Below, piece after piece: positions 1 through 15,926 of a stretch of DNA of 64,000 nucleotides; the first letter of the stretch is position 1, and each line of letters starts with the position of its first letter. The stretch lies in the NCBI RefSeq assembly GCF_029227915.1, contig NC_079886.1, positions 18,824,501-18,888,500 of the forward strand, in the 5' to 3' direction. Source of the DNA: Hydractinia symbiolongicarpus. Its lineage: Eukaryota; Cnidaria; Hydrozoa; Anthoathecata; Hydractiniidae. The notes below the pieces were generated by a model. The model made no database searches, had not been told where the DNA came from, and was given only the letters and a program-made list of their open reading frames with translations. The position numbers and the translations under genes are program-made.

Positions 1-264
1 GTAAAGCATACATCCAGGCTGGAGAAAGTTTAATTCTTTTCTAACGCTAAACTTGATAAACAATGCAGTTGTAACACTCGTCCCAAAAAGAACCTGGATA
101 TCTTCAAAAAATAAATGCATTTTAAATGTTTTTGAATTTTTACAAAAATCTTTTTACATGTTTGAAAAAAGAGTTATACTTTCTCCAGGATGAATAGATG
201 TGAAATAAATAAAATATCTTTTTTTATTTATTTTTTATTTATTATTTTAAGAAATTAAACTTAC

Positions 265-5166
<4,902 letters not shown>

Positions 5167-6663
5167 TTTTAAAACTAAAATTAAACAATCATAACATAAA
5201 GAAAGCAGCTCACAAAAATCATTGTTATAAGTCAATTTGCTAACACATCTGGTAAAGAAGTAATAGATTCCTCAGACGTAATACACAACAAGGCTTGATA
5301 AATCTTAGTACGTCTCCTTGTGTACATTGTATGTTACTTAGGTGCGTTAGTGTGTACCTAAGTAACATACAAGCACCTTCATGCACCTCAAAAACTTATA
5401 GGCACATGCTCATGCCATTTATGCACCTAACTATACATGCATATAGCAAAGTAGACATGTCTCACAGCACCTCAATATTAATTGTGTTAATTTTTATTTC
5501 TAATAAAACATTTACAATCCATTTTAAAAAATGCAAAATACATTTTCAATAAAGTTTATATCTGGCTTATCAACTTTGAAAAGACAAGAGAAGGTATAGG
5601 ATCAAAAATAAATAGACATATTTGACAATTGAACTTTTAAAGCAGCTTGAAATTGACAATATTGATTTTTATGTACACAGACTCACCCATGTTGTGCAAT
5701 GTGCATGCCAGGTGCCCACACACAAGTGTGTACATAATTCCTGAAGCCCTGATCTTTTCTTTCTAAACAGTCAAGATCTTTCTGTTTCACTGCCCATGTG
5801 CACAACACAGGGCTTTTTACAGAGGCCTCGTACAACCTATACATATAAGTTGCTTAAAATGTTGTCACCTGCTAAGTTGCTTAAGATGTTGTCACCTAGT
5901 GTGACGTGATTTTAAATAATACTAAAAGTCAATTTTTTGGACTGTGCATTAATATATTAAAAACCCCTCTGAGTTAGTTCTTAATGAGCAATCCAGTGAA
6001 AAAATACTTATCGAGGCCAAAACAACTTTTAAGTGCTGCAAGATAGGGACAAAATAACGCAAGTACCACAATTTTTTTGTAACATATGCATCAGGGCTTT
6101 AAAAATTCAAAATCTCTTGGTACACGTCTTTTTGTATACCTCTAGTATGATCAGGTACACGAGTGTGTACCCTAAATTTTTGTACACCTCAAAACCTTGT
6201 AGTCATTAGTAAAACACATGCCATATTTAATTCTTGTCCCAATAGAAAATTTGCAAATGTGAATCTGTGACGCGCAAGATCAAATCATGTTGCTAGGGTC
6301 GCGAAAAAGAGAGAAGGACCAGGGATTCACAAGCCTACCAATAAGAAAATAATAAAACGCTGGTTTATCAACAATGAGAAGAGAAGATACAGGATGATGA
6401 TTAAATAGAAATGTGATTTCATTGATGGAAACCACATACAATTTCAATGCTTAGTTTAATGGGGTTTTTTTTGTACAAAAGTAAGCACTTTACCCAATGC
6501 CATTTAGATTTCCACAAGGTGTAACCAAATTTGGGCCTCAAAAGTAGGGAAAATTGGTCAATTTTTAGGTAAAAAGGTCAGAGAGGTGGTTTCAGGCTAT
6601 AATTTTTCGCTAAATGTAAAAAAAATCTGCAAAACTGGTACATGATGCATAGAATTTATGAAC
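5167..6663. other. Intergenic DNA upstream of DDX42
   Basis: No coding exon is recognisable. The stretch holds a near-perfect hairpin (separate entry) and degenerate GT/AC-rich copies of one motif, for example around 5320-5400, 5690-5730 and 6118-6190, where 'cacctcaaaa' follows 'gtgtgta'. These suggest decayed copies of a small interspersed repeat. The DDX42 promoter should lie at its left end, but I see no clear core element. Confidence 0.5.
5327..5372. repeat. Hairpin with 17-bp arms
   Basis: The left arm at 5327-5343 (TTGTATGTTACTTAGGT) is the exact reverse complement of 5356-5372, with a 12-base loop. It lies about 160 bp upstream of the DDX42 start codon. It could form a stable stem in RNA or be the core of a small fold-back element. 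Confidence 0.75.
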
Positions 6664-6665
6664 TA

Positions 6666-7675
6666 CAGTACAGTCTGAATGTAATCTACCGCGTACACGC
6701 TAATATCACACCTTTGCGTGGAGGACGGCAGTCGTTTGTCTTTTGTTATAATTAAATCCCTTAAGCGTTTTACAAGTTTATATTTGCGTGTTAAAAAACA
6801 ATGCGCTCGCGAAGAAATATCGGAGCAATTATATTTCTCCTAATAGCGAGATGCATTGTGTAAATGTATTGATAAGCTATTCCCTTAAGTATTAGCGTGA
6901 AGTAATTAAATAATGAAAATCTTTCGTGAAGTTTTATAATACATTGCACGAGAATGTATTGTTGATTTAATTACTTAAAAAGATTCCAGCGCGTTTAATC
7001 TAAGCAACATACGAGAAGCATTGTTCACAACTATTAAATGCCTCTTTTCGTTTTTAAACTTTTAAAATGCGATTTAAAAAATATTTCTATCGCCGCTATT
7101 CGTTTTTAAACTTTTAAAAAGGGATCTAAAAAAACATTTCTATCGCCGCTTTTTGATTTTAAACTTTTAAAAAGCGATCTAAAAAAACATTTCTATAGCC
7201 GCTTTTCATTTATAAACTTTTAAAATGCGATCTAAAAAAACATTTCTATCGCCGCTTTTCGTTTATAAACTATTAAAATGCGATCTAAAAAAAATTTCTA
7301 TCACCGCTTTTCAATTTTAAACTTTTAAAAAGCGATCTAAAAAAACATTTCTATAGCCGCTTTTCGTTTATAAACTTTTAAAATGCGATCTAAAAAAACA
7401 TTTCTATCGCCGCTTTTCAATTTTAAACTTTTAAAATGCGATCTTAAAAAAACATTTAATTACTGCAATTAAAATTTTCAAAAGAGTTCGCGCAAAATAG
7501 ATTGCTAAAATTAATCTTGCAACCTATTATGATTAAACAATCGATCGCGTGGGGTCATTGTTTATCAGGGAGGCAATTATTTTCGTAAAAAACAAAAGCT
7601 ATCCCAATGTTATTGTTCTGTGTAACTATTCATCCGAGTTTCGCGTCCGCGGTAGATTACATTCAGACTGTACTG
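6666..7675. mobile_element. Non-autonomous TIR transposon (Tc1/mariner-like MITE) with internal minisatellite
   Basis: The ends are perfect 28-bp inverted repeats: 6666-6693, starting CAGTACAGTCTGAATG, and its reverse complement at 7648-7675. A TA dinucleotide flanks both ends (6664-6665 and 7676-7677), the target duplication expected of Tc1/mariner elements. There is no transposase open frame in the 1,010 bp, so it must have been mobilised in trans. The interior is dominated by a 53-bp tandem repeat. Perfect TIRs suggest a fairly recent insertion. Confidence 0.85.
7040..7460. repeat. 53-bp minisatellite inside the TIR element
   Basis: About eight units repeat, each containing GCGATCTAAAAAAACATTTC followed by the block 'cgccgcttttcg' and an A/T-rich tail. 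Successive GCGATCT starts at 7174, 7227 and 7280 give a 53-bp period. Units differ by small substitutions (cgcc/agcc, gcga/ggga). Confidence 0.9.
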
Positions 7676-8960
7676 TATACAACAGAATCCGTATAAAATG
7701 AAAGTATATGCAATCTAATTTTATGATTTATATAATTTCAAACATAAAACCCAGAAATTTGTTAAAAATGGCCCGGAAAGGTCCTAAAAGAACAAATATT
7801 CAAACAATCATAAAATCTTAACTGATAACCAAAATCGAACAAAATTTTCAAAAAATATCTAAAACCATAGTATCTTTAACATAAGTAAAAATCTAGTAAT
7901 ATTGGAAACCTCACTTTCTTTCCTTATTGAGTATTGCCTTATTCTTACAGAAAATGGCTCTTAAACATTGAACTTTGTGAGATTTACTTCCATTTTAAAA
8001 GTAGCATGAAATTGACAGCATCGACTTTTATGTGCACCTTAGATAAAGGTTTAGGTGCACACTAGGCTCTTACAAAATTAAGATGTCCAAATGAGTCCAA
8101 CGCTATATTTTAATAAAAAACAACAGTATTCCTGTCCCAAATGGTATATAGTATATATATATACTCCACCACACATAGTAAGATTCACTGGTCTGGAGGT
8201 CATTAAACATTGAATAGATTTTTAGTGTTGTTTTCTGGTTTTCAATAATTTTACTGCTCATATTTTTATAATATCAATAACATTTAATCAATTTGAACAT
8301 AATAAGAAACATTCAACCTAAGTGAAAGTTGTCTTACGCAGCACAAAAAGTACTAAGTTTTACTCTGAAATGTTGGTGAACTTTATTACAACCAAATGTC
8401 TTGTTCCAAGTAATGCAAAGTCTGAGTTGGTTGGTTGGACGGTCAAAGTTTCCCCCAAGAAAAGCCTGCATTCAAATATAAAACATAGTTTCCGATTGCA
8501 GTAAAGAATCAAAGCCTTATCTTAGCCTTATCTACCTTTTCCCAGCTATTCAGGTCCATTCAGGGAGTTGTAAGTGTAAGGAGAGAGGTACAAATATATG
8601 AAAGGCAAAAACAATAGAGTATAAATAAGGTATGCACGATATAGCTACCTCACGTATTGGAACTATAGCTAGCCTAGATAGCTACATCACAATGAGTTGC
8701 ACATGATTATCCAGCTCACAGAAATGCCAGCCATGCAAGCATAACTATCCGAAGACCGCCTAACCTTTTGCCGCAAATATACCAGCTTTGAAGATACAAC
8801 GCGTTTTTTGTAACTGTTGTGAATTCAATACTGGTGTTGTTAACAAATTTCTTAAAATCGACAGTGACCGTTCCGACCCTTCGTAACCCTGTGACCCCGG
8901 ACGTTTGTACCCCAAGGTCGCCATAAAATTTCGTACAACAAAAATTATGTTGTAACGGTA
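7676..8960. other. Intergenic, no gene seen
   Basis: AT-rich sequence with stop codons in all frames apart from short chance ORFs. A short inverted GTGCACCT motif near 8030-8060 resembles the repeat debris left of the TIR element, as if that element had inserted into an older repeat. Confidence 0.5.
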
Positions 8961-8965
8961 CTAGA

Positions 8966-9222
8966 TGTGCATATTTACATGGCTAGCGTCACTAATATCG
9001 AGAGATATACCCTGCCTATTATTTCCAGGAGGGACCATGGCTTAGACGGAGAGTCCTAGAGTATTTAATGCTCATTTTGAGCAACGCAGATCCAATTAGG
9101 GCCGTGCTCTACTAGACAACTCCCGGCAACATCCAACGGCCCACATAGTGTGCCATCTCCCCAATTCCCCTCACATGGCTTGGGTTAATCCGGGGCTATG
9201 GTAGCAATCACTCGCTCATGTT
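8966..9222 (-). mobile_element. tRNA-derived SINE, family 1, copy a (head-truncated)
   Basis: Minus-oriented copy sharing body blocks with the copies at 9376, 18693 and 37425. These include 'catggcttgggttaa', 'ccatctccccaatt', 'caactcccggcaacatc' and 'gagagtcctagagtattta'. The promoter-bearing head is missing at its right end. Confidence 0.8.
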
Positions 9223-9375
9223 AGAATTTTGACTGAACTGTAGAATTACCGAAGAGGAACAACGGAAGATATAGTTAAGTATTCTTATATTAATAAAAAG
9301 TCCGCAAAAGCATGGAAAAATAAAAAAACATAAAGGCGATCTTTTAAATAACACGGCAAAAGGATGACACCTTAT

Positions 9376-9812
9376 AGATAGATAGATGTGCATGTTTTAT
9401 ATGATTAGCCTCACAAATATAGAGGGACATACCCTGTCTATTATTTTCATGAGAGATCATGGCTTATATGAGGAGTTCTAGAGTATTTAATGCTCATTTT
9501 GAGCTACGCAGACCGAATTAGGGTTTTCGCTTTACCAGACAATAATAATAATACTAACAATAATAATAATAAAAATAATAATGAATATTTTTAATGGGAT
9601 GCCCAGAAGGATCCGTGCAACATCCAACAGCCTACACAAGGTGCCATCTCCCCCAATTTCATCCACATGGCTTGGGTTAAACCAGGGAGAGCTATGGTAA
9701 CATTTACCCCCCTCCCTCCCCTTCCCCTCCATATTGCTACGCCCAAAAGATGTCAAAACCGTCTCTTGCATAATGTGCGAGAGTTATAACCACTTAGATA
9801 CGCGCCACAAAT
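9376..9812 (-). mobile_element. tRNA-derived SINE, family 1, copy b (with AAT insertion)
   Basis: Near full-length minus copy. The tRNA-like head lies at the right (the A-box-like region around 9780-9810 reads AGTGGTTATAACTCTCGCAC on the minus strand). The 3' end carries a TAGA-type tail at 9376-9388. It differs from the other copies by an AAT microsatellite of about 55 bp at 9541-9595 inside the body. It sits directly beside copy a in the same orientation. Confidence 0.85.
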
Positions 9813-10617
9813 GAATATAAATAACAAAGTAGCATCGTCCTGTCCTGAAATTTACATTTTTTTGGTCATTTTTTATCATTAAGATTTGCTATTTCAAATG
9901 GCAAAGACATCTCTACGAAGAAAACTCTCAACTCCTATTTCTTGATGCTAGGGTTAAGTGGAGCAGTGACAATTCGATATCCATAAATGCGTACCGGAGA
10001 TCAACATATATATACCAATAGAACCACTTTGAATTACATTTTAAAATTTGTTAGTAAGAAAATATTGTAAAAGCACATCAAAATATCGTTAGTGATGCGG
10101 ATGATTTTTGTTACTAAAATTAAAAGTATCATAAATTTACAAAGAACAAGAAGATAAATAAAAGAAACAAACAGCAAAAGAATGTACAACTGTTTTTGTC
10201 TCCCTTTAAGTCCCCCCGAAAATCTTCCTAGTATGAAAGGCTTTGTTGGATTCACCCCCTAACACTAACATAAGATGCTATTCAAACGACTGATTTCATT
10301 TGAGTGAGTCCTTTGAGATTTGCTTTAGTACGCACCTATTGCAGTCTTAGCTACGTCTATCTTTTAATTATTTTTAGGGGACACTAAAATTACTAGACAG
10401 TTTTATAAGAAATATATATTTTGATTAAAAATTACATAACTTTTTTTTAATAACTTGTACACTTAGCATACTAAAAACTCACAAGAGTAGCAAAGCTCTG
10501 ATAAATCTCTTAATAATAGATAATGAGTGGGCACGCAAAAAATCAAGTTAGATCTTTTATACTTAAGCACGAAAAAGATTTTAGCATCTTTCGTATTTGC
10601 AATAACATTTGCACTTC
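9813..10617. other. Intergenic, 3' flank of the GM2-activator-like gene
   Basis: No coding signal. The 3' UTR and poly(A) signal of the minus-strand gene that stops at 10618 should lie here, and several AATAAA-like motifs are present on the minus strand, but I cannot choose one. Confidence 0.4.
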
Positions 10618-13046
10618 CTAATTTATGATAACTTGTTTCGAAGACTTTCCTTGTTCGAAATATTGTGTCAGGTCTCCACAAAACCATAACTTTTCCATGT
10701 TGTTATCATAGCCTTCTATATGGATATGATACAAACCCTAAAATATATTATGGAAGATATTGTTTCGGTGTGTCTGTTCAACATTTATATTATTGTTGAA
10801 AGTTTATCATATCTTAAACATAACAGTTTAAACTGCCATTTAAGAAATGATAAAACATCAACAATGACCTAAAATATACGTTAAAATATTTAATTGTGGA
10901 AAAAAATTTATAGTCACTTGACTTTTGCAAACCTGTGTTGTGCTAAGACAAAGCAAAATTCGGTTAAAGGTAGAATACAATCTTTACTGTTTCTTTACCG
11001 TCTTAAATTACGTAGGCAAAAAACAATAGAATTTACTAATCAAAACGCGTAGTCAGCATTCTGACCACATAAAAATCGTTTGAGACCCAGCGTAATTTTT
11101 CACACTTTAAGTATTCCGAATTAAGGTAAGAAAATTTATGCTGGGTCTCCTGGCTACATTATGTGACAAAATCAACATTTTGATGTAACTGTTATGTTCA
11201 GCCCCCTTTTTTTTGTTTACTTTGCCAAACTTAATTCCTGGTGCTTAGCGGCATTTATGTAAAGCAAAATCACCATTTTGGTGTCTGTGAAACGACAGGA
11301 ATTTTATTGAAGCGCTCACAGTGCGATTTTCCACTTTGGTTCAGAGGATTACATAAACAGTTCACCAGTCCATTTTCTTCACTAGAGCTCATTGAGATAA
11401 AACCTCAAGGTCTATCTCATAAAGCTCTTGAGTCGAGAATGTTTAAAACTGCTCTCCTACGAGATACTATTTTGTTTTTGCTTTTTTTCAATTAGTGAGT
11501 ATTTTTGACCTGATGACACATTGTTCAGATTAAGAAAGTGAAACCATACAATGGAAATACGCTCACTGCGTCTACGCCCACTACGAATAAACGCCCTCTT
11601 TAAATAAATACCACCTGAACTTAGTAGCTTCTGTTCCTGAACCTGAAACTCTATTTTAGCTAGAAAGATGAGAGAGTCTTTAGTAGTACTAGTTGTGATT
11701 TTTATTTTATGTGGTTACTAATTCCACAAACAATAGGTAAATTGTTTTGTTTAATAATAATAATTGTCAGTCTTCGTGTATCAGGGTATCTTTAGAAGAA
11801 ACCATCCCTGTTGCTGCTAAAAAACGATAATTGGTCCAAAGGACACCCCCTCACATAAACATACTCGTGAAAATTACGTTATTGTTGGCGGTTTGTTATT
11901 CGTTAAACGTTAACCGCTTCTTTTGATAAAAAAACTCACATCAGTCAGCCATGACGGAATTGGAAACTTCAAAGTAGGAATTTGCAAATGATAATTTTTA
12001 TAATCCCCAGGTTGGATAGGACAGGTTCCATTGAAACCAAAATCAAGAAACATCTCGCATGGCATCGGATTGATACTAAAACAAATAAAGGTTACTTCGT
12101 GTGAGGTCATTTTTAATAAGCTTTAAGATATTTACTTGTTTTGTATACACTTGCTCCTTCCAAAAAACGTTTTTATCAGCACGTTCTGGTTTGATCGTTC
12201 GTTTGGCTGTCTCATTCTCAATCTTCCCTTACCTACTATTAGACGTCTACAAAAGTACAATTACCTTATTCCACGAAGTCAACGCGACCATGTTTTAAAT
12301 GGCCGTACGCAGCTTCATTCCGCATCCCCCGGCAGATTAAATAATTTACTGACGAACGATTAATGGGTTTTACAATGGGCTAATATCTAGTTACGACCAG
12401 GAAAAGTATATTTTGAAAGTGTGTGTATAATAAAATGGATTATTCCAAGTTCCATGTACGCCTTGTTTAAATAATATGTTACAAAATAACACAAAATCCA
12501 AAGTACTGTGGTGTATTCATTTTCATTTTTTCAGTTTGCGTTAATTTCATGGCTGATAGCATGAAGTAAGGCAGGACGTTGCTTCTACTTTACAAACAAT
12601 TTTCTTTAAACAAAGTACCACCTTTCTATGCACGTTCTAGTCATTTCGTCTTTTTTTTCTCAATTTGATTATTAATATATTTACACTAAAACACTTTTAT
12701 CATCAAATAAAACAGATCAGATTGTTTAGAAACCAAGGCGAAAAAATACCACAGAATACAATAATCACCAAAACAGAAACTTACCAAGTTCCAAGCTTTC
12801 CAATGCAAGGCAATGTCCACCATTCCTTTCCGAAACGTTTCTTCATTACATGCTTAACTTGAAATTCGCTTGGAAATGTTTCATTAACTAATGCTCCACC
12901 TATTATATTTATTGGCTTCCCAAGAATGACAACCAATGGATCAGGAAAGGTGAAGTACATCAAAACTGGTACATTGTTATCTGCAAAATATAAAAAACAA
13001 AAAGCAAGTAGCTTAAGGTAAAACCACCAAGACTGTACTTATGTCC

Positions 13047-13090
<44 letters not shown>

Positions 13091-13887
13091 GTTATTTACC
13101 CAAAATAGCCACTACTTGTTCTGTTGCCAATAAGAGTCCTGCGAACCGGGTACTAGTGCATTTAAAGCTTCCATTTAAGCTATAGCACCCGTGCAAGCAA
13201 AGAAACATCCCAGCTAGACATTAACTTAAGAAGGAATCTCATTCTCATGCTGAACGTTAAGCAGAACCAGTCGATTCAGACTTCATAGTTTCTGGCATGA
13301 CTAGGCCAGGGATTGAACCGACTACATTTTGCACCGAAGAACGCTCTACTACAAGTCCACCAGTCTATTTATAGTATACTAGTCGTTAGCCCGTGAAAAA
13401 TCCACGGGTTCGCCCGTCCTTTTTATACCGCATTGCGTGCTTCTCGCTACTTGCGCAGCTAAGCTATTATTTTGCGTGACAGACAGAGAGACGTATACGG
13501 GTATTATAATATAGATTGTGACAACTTGGTTGCTGTTTCTTTGGTTTTTCCAAAACGAAGGCTTACACCAATGGTCTTTTTCTGACGTTGGGTTAACTGC
13601 TATGTGCAATTTGTCTCAACTGTTAGCTATCTTTAAATATTCGACACACACTCGAGAAGTAATTGGACTACATATCAATGACCTTTCATGGTCAGCGTTA
13701 TACAGAATCTCCTTGTTAATGTTAAAGAAGCAAAAACTACTTATTGTTTTGAGACTTTTAAGGGGTTTCATTTTTAAACGCAGACAACGAGGTACTTACC
13801 GCAATTTTTAAACTCAGCATTTTCGGCGTAGTGCATTCCACTACTGATGAAAAAAACGAAGATCCAAAGATGTCTCAAATTAAGCAT
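10618..13887 (-). CDS. GM2A: GM2 activator-like ML-domain secreted lipid-binding protein
   Basis: Four exons (minus): 13800-13887, 12785-12980, 11940-12075, 10618-10737. They sum to 540 nt, or 179 residues plus stop, with phases 1, 2 and 0 all consistent. A hydrophobic signal peptide (LWIFVFFISSG) is followed by EFKNC, the first conserved Cys. The body matches ganglioside GM2 activator motif by motif: PDPLVVILGKPINI, the WWTLPCIGKLGTC segment (Cys completed across the exon 2/3 junction), FNGTCPIQPGDY, then LKFPIPSWLTD and GLYHIHIE. Members bind glycolipids in the lysosome or outside the cell and present them to hydrolases. The last exon lies 1.2 kb away across intron 3. It is supported by phase and by the GLYHIH match to GNYRIE in the vertebrate protein, and lacks the vertebrate C-terminal CIKI segment, having WFCGDL instead. 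Ligand is unknown. Confidence 0.87.
13040..13370 (-). mobile_element. tRNA-derived SINE, family 2, copy a
   Basis: On the minus strand it begins near 13370 with a tRNA-like head: an A box around TGTAGTAGAGCG, then a B box GGTTCAATCCC near 13310. The body contains 'cttaaatggaagcttta'. It ends in a perfect AAT/ATT microsatellite tail at 13048-13087. A second copy, in plus orientation, is at 17126-17415. It lies in intron 1 of the GM2-activator-like gene. Confidence 0.8.
13377..13516 (+). repeat. Interspersed repeat 'ACTAGTCGTTAGCCCGTG', copy 1
   Basis: This 140-bp unit starts with ACTAGTCGTTAGCCCGTG, has a small internal hairpin (CCCGTG...CACGGG), and ends 'cgggtattataatatagat'. Related copies occur at 40268, about 41555 and 62705. 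It directly adjoins the family 2 SINE. No coding capacity. Confidence 0.75.
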
Positions 13888-14987
13888 TTTCTTTTTGTTG
13901 CTTTGCAATAGAGAAAGTAATAAAAAGTGTTATTTCCGTTCCGTTCGTTTAGCAACGTAATGAAGAGAAATATGGAAACACAAACAGTATAAATTGTTTG
14001 TTCTCTGTATCATGTTTCAACAAAAAGCTACACGCAGTACTTGGCTGCTTAGAAATCTTTTTTACAGGTCAATGATTTTTACCCATATAAGGGAATATGT
14101 GATTTCACATCAATGGATCATAATCTAAAAGCCAAGTAAAACCAACACATTTAGAGCCGTATTTCATTTTTATTTGATCAGCTTGCTTAGCTATAACTTT
14201 CTGTGGTCACATGAGATGTATTACTGCCGATGTTTATAAAATGTCAAACGTCAAATTATATCGGTCACTCTTTTCATGTTTAAGTAAAACATTATTTTTG
14301 TTTGTTCCTACGTAGGCAGGACACCTTTTTGTGTCATGTTAACATCACCTGTGTATTGTCACGTTAGTCATAAAAACAAAGTGTACTTGCAACATGACTC
14401 CAGTGTATATTGTAACGTTGATTTATCGCCTTTGCAGAAGGTCAATTAACTATCAATCACCACGATCACGAGACAAGTATATTATTACACATATCATCAT
14501 TATGGCTTTTTTACATAAATAAAATATTCATCATGTCAAAGAAATCCTCTAATTTTATTTTGGAAACAAACTTACGTAATAAGTAAGAAATCAACCGAGT
14601 ATGTACATACTGGCTATCTGGAAGTCATCCGTTGAAACCACTGCGAGTGGCAATAGGGCTACTTTAAGTATAAAAACTTTCAAGGACAGAAACTTACGTG
14701 CATGAAATAGCACTAAATTTTCGCGAATCAATGCTATTAAAAATTTGTCGAGCATTATGACTTTTGCGAATAACATGCAATACTGATAAAACCTGAACAG
14801 GGTTGGAAGAAGATTTTCTTTCAAAATTTAAATTAAATTTTCCACTCTTTGCACATTGCACTTACGAGTTAGATCGAACCATCATTTCGACGCGTGTGGT
14901 GTGGACGTGTGAAATTTTCTTGAGTTTTCTGAGAAGCTATCTTAAGTAGAATATTAAACGGCTCTCTTTGAAAGTCTTGCAAAAAAT
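13888..14987. other. Intergenic between the GM2A-like gene and the GPCR
   Basis: AT-rich, with no supported exon. It contains the upstream region of the GM2-activator-like gene and the 3' flank of the GPCR gene. Confidence 0.5.
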
Positions 14988-15926
14988 TTACGCGACTCTT
15001 GAGCTAGAGGCTGTTTGCTCTTCTCCGGTGTTGTTTTCTGATCGCACAATCGACGTAAAACACTTTCTCACTTCTGTTAATCTTGAAAACAGGATACAAG
15101 TGTTGAAGAAGGAGTTCAAACTAAGGGAATAATAAGATGTAAACAATAATATGGTCAATGTTTTAGGATTAATGTCATCGTCAGCCATTATGGTAATGTA
15201 AAAATGAATATTCATATATATTGAGGAAAAGGAAAAATAAGATATTAAAATCAATGTGATTGTCCGGTTAGCATATTTGCTGTAATGTGATTGGTTGGAG
15301 GTTGTCTGCCTTTTTCGAATATTTTTCGTTAATTTCTTTACGTGGTAGAGTAAATGGACTTGCATAATGACACCAGTTGATATAATTGTCAAGCCAAGTC
15401 CAAAGATCATGTAAAACGAATTTCCTTTATAATAATATTTCCTAGGAATATCTTGAAGATAATTGTTGTAAATTTCTACACCTGCAAACATGATAAATAC
15501 AACAGAAGCTGGAATAATGAACCAAACCACGCGAAGCGAAATGTTGTGCACTATGGTTAGATATCGATCGATAGCAAAAACCAAGGTCACACTTATTGAA
15601 ATAAGTAAAGGGATTTTCCACAGACATACCAACATGACACATGCAAACTCGTTTGCAGTTAACCACTTGAATGAAAGATAAGCTCCTACTGAAATACCCC
15701 CAACACTCAAATCTGAAAGAGTTAGTGCAATAAGGAGTTTATTAGGCTTCCCTTTTGTTCTTTTTGCCTTATACAACCCAAGTAAAAACATCAAATTGAT
15801 AGTAACGATACCAAACATAAGAATAATTGTCAATATTTGTTGAATCGTGTAGCCGGTATCTGTTAATAACCAAGCATTGGCTGTAACAAGGCAATTCCTT
15901 TGGAGTCTGGACATATTTTTGTTCAT
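14988..15926 (-). CDS. Rhodopsin-like (class A) GPCR, single exon
   Basis: 312 residues, intronless, with seven hydrophobic segments. TM1 is about 28-52. TM2 carries LSDLSVG with the sodium-site Asp at 72. The TM3 Cys is at 96 and AIDRY, the DRY motif, at 118-122. TM4 is about 133-152, TM5 170-196 and TM6 222-245. TM7 is about 256-280 and has NSFFN where NPxxY is expected. The TM6 CWxP motif is also absent (SYFSFSSIY). ECL2 is short and I see no obvious Cys partner for the TM3 Cys there. The C-tail is short and Ser/Glu-rich. It resembles the lineage-specific, intronless class A receptors common in cnidarian genomes. Ligand cannot be inferred. The start is the first Met; a second Met at codon 5 would also serve. 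Confidence 0.88.
   Translation of the reverse strand: MNKNMSRLQRNCLVTANAWLLTDTGYTIQQILTIILMFGIVTINLMFLLGLYKAKRTKGKPNKLLIALTLSDLSVGGISVGAYLSFKWLTANEFACVMLVCLWKIPLLISISVTLVFAIDRYLTIVHNISLRVVWFIIPASVVFIMFAGVEIYNNYLQDIPRKYYYKGNSFYMIFGLGLTIISTGVIMQVHLLYHVKKLTKNIRKRQTTSNQSHYSKYANRTITLILISYFSFSSIYMNIHFYITIMADDDINPKTLTILLFTSYYSLSLNSFFNTCILFSRLTEVRKCFTSIVRSENNTGEEQTASSSRVA

Noticed and set aside
11910-11939. Reading through exon 3 of the GM2-activator-like gene to the stop at 11910
   Set aside because: A GTGAGT donor follows PSWLTD and the next exon restores the family C-terminal motif in phase. Read-through would truncate the ML domain.
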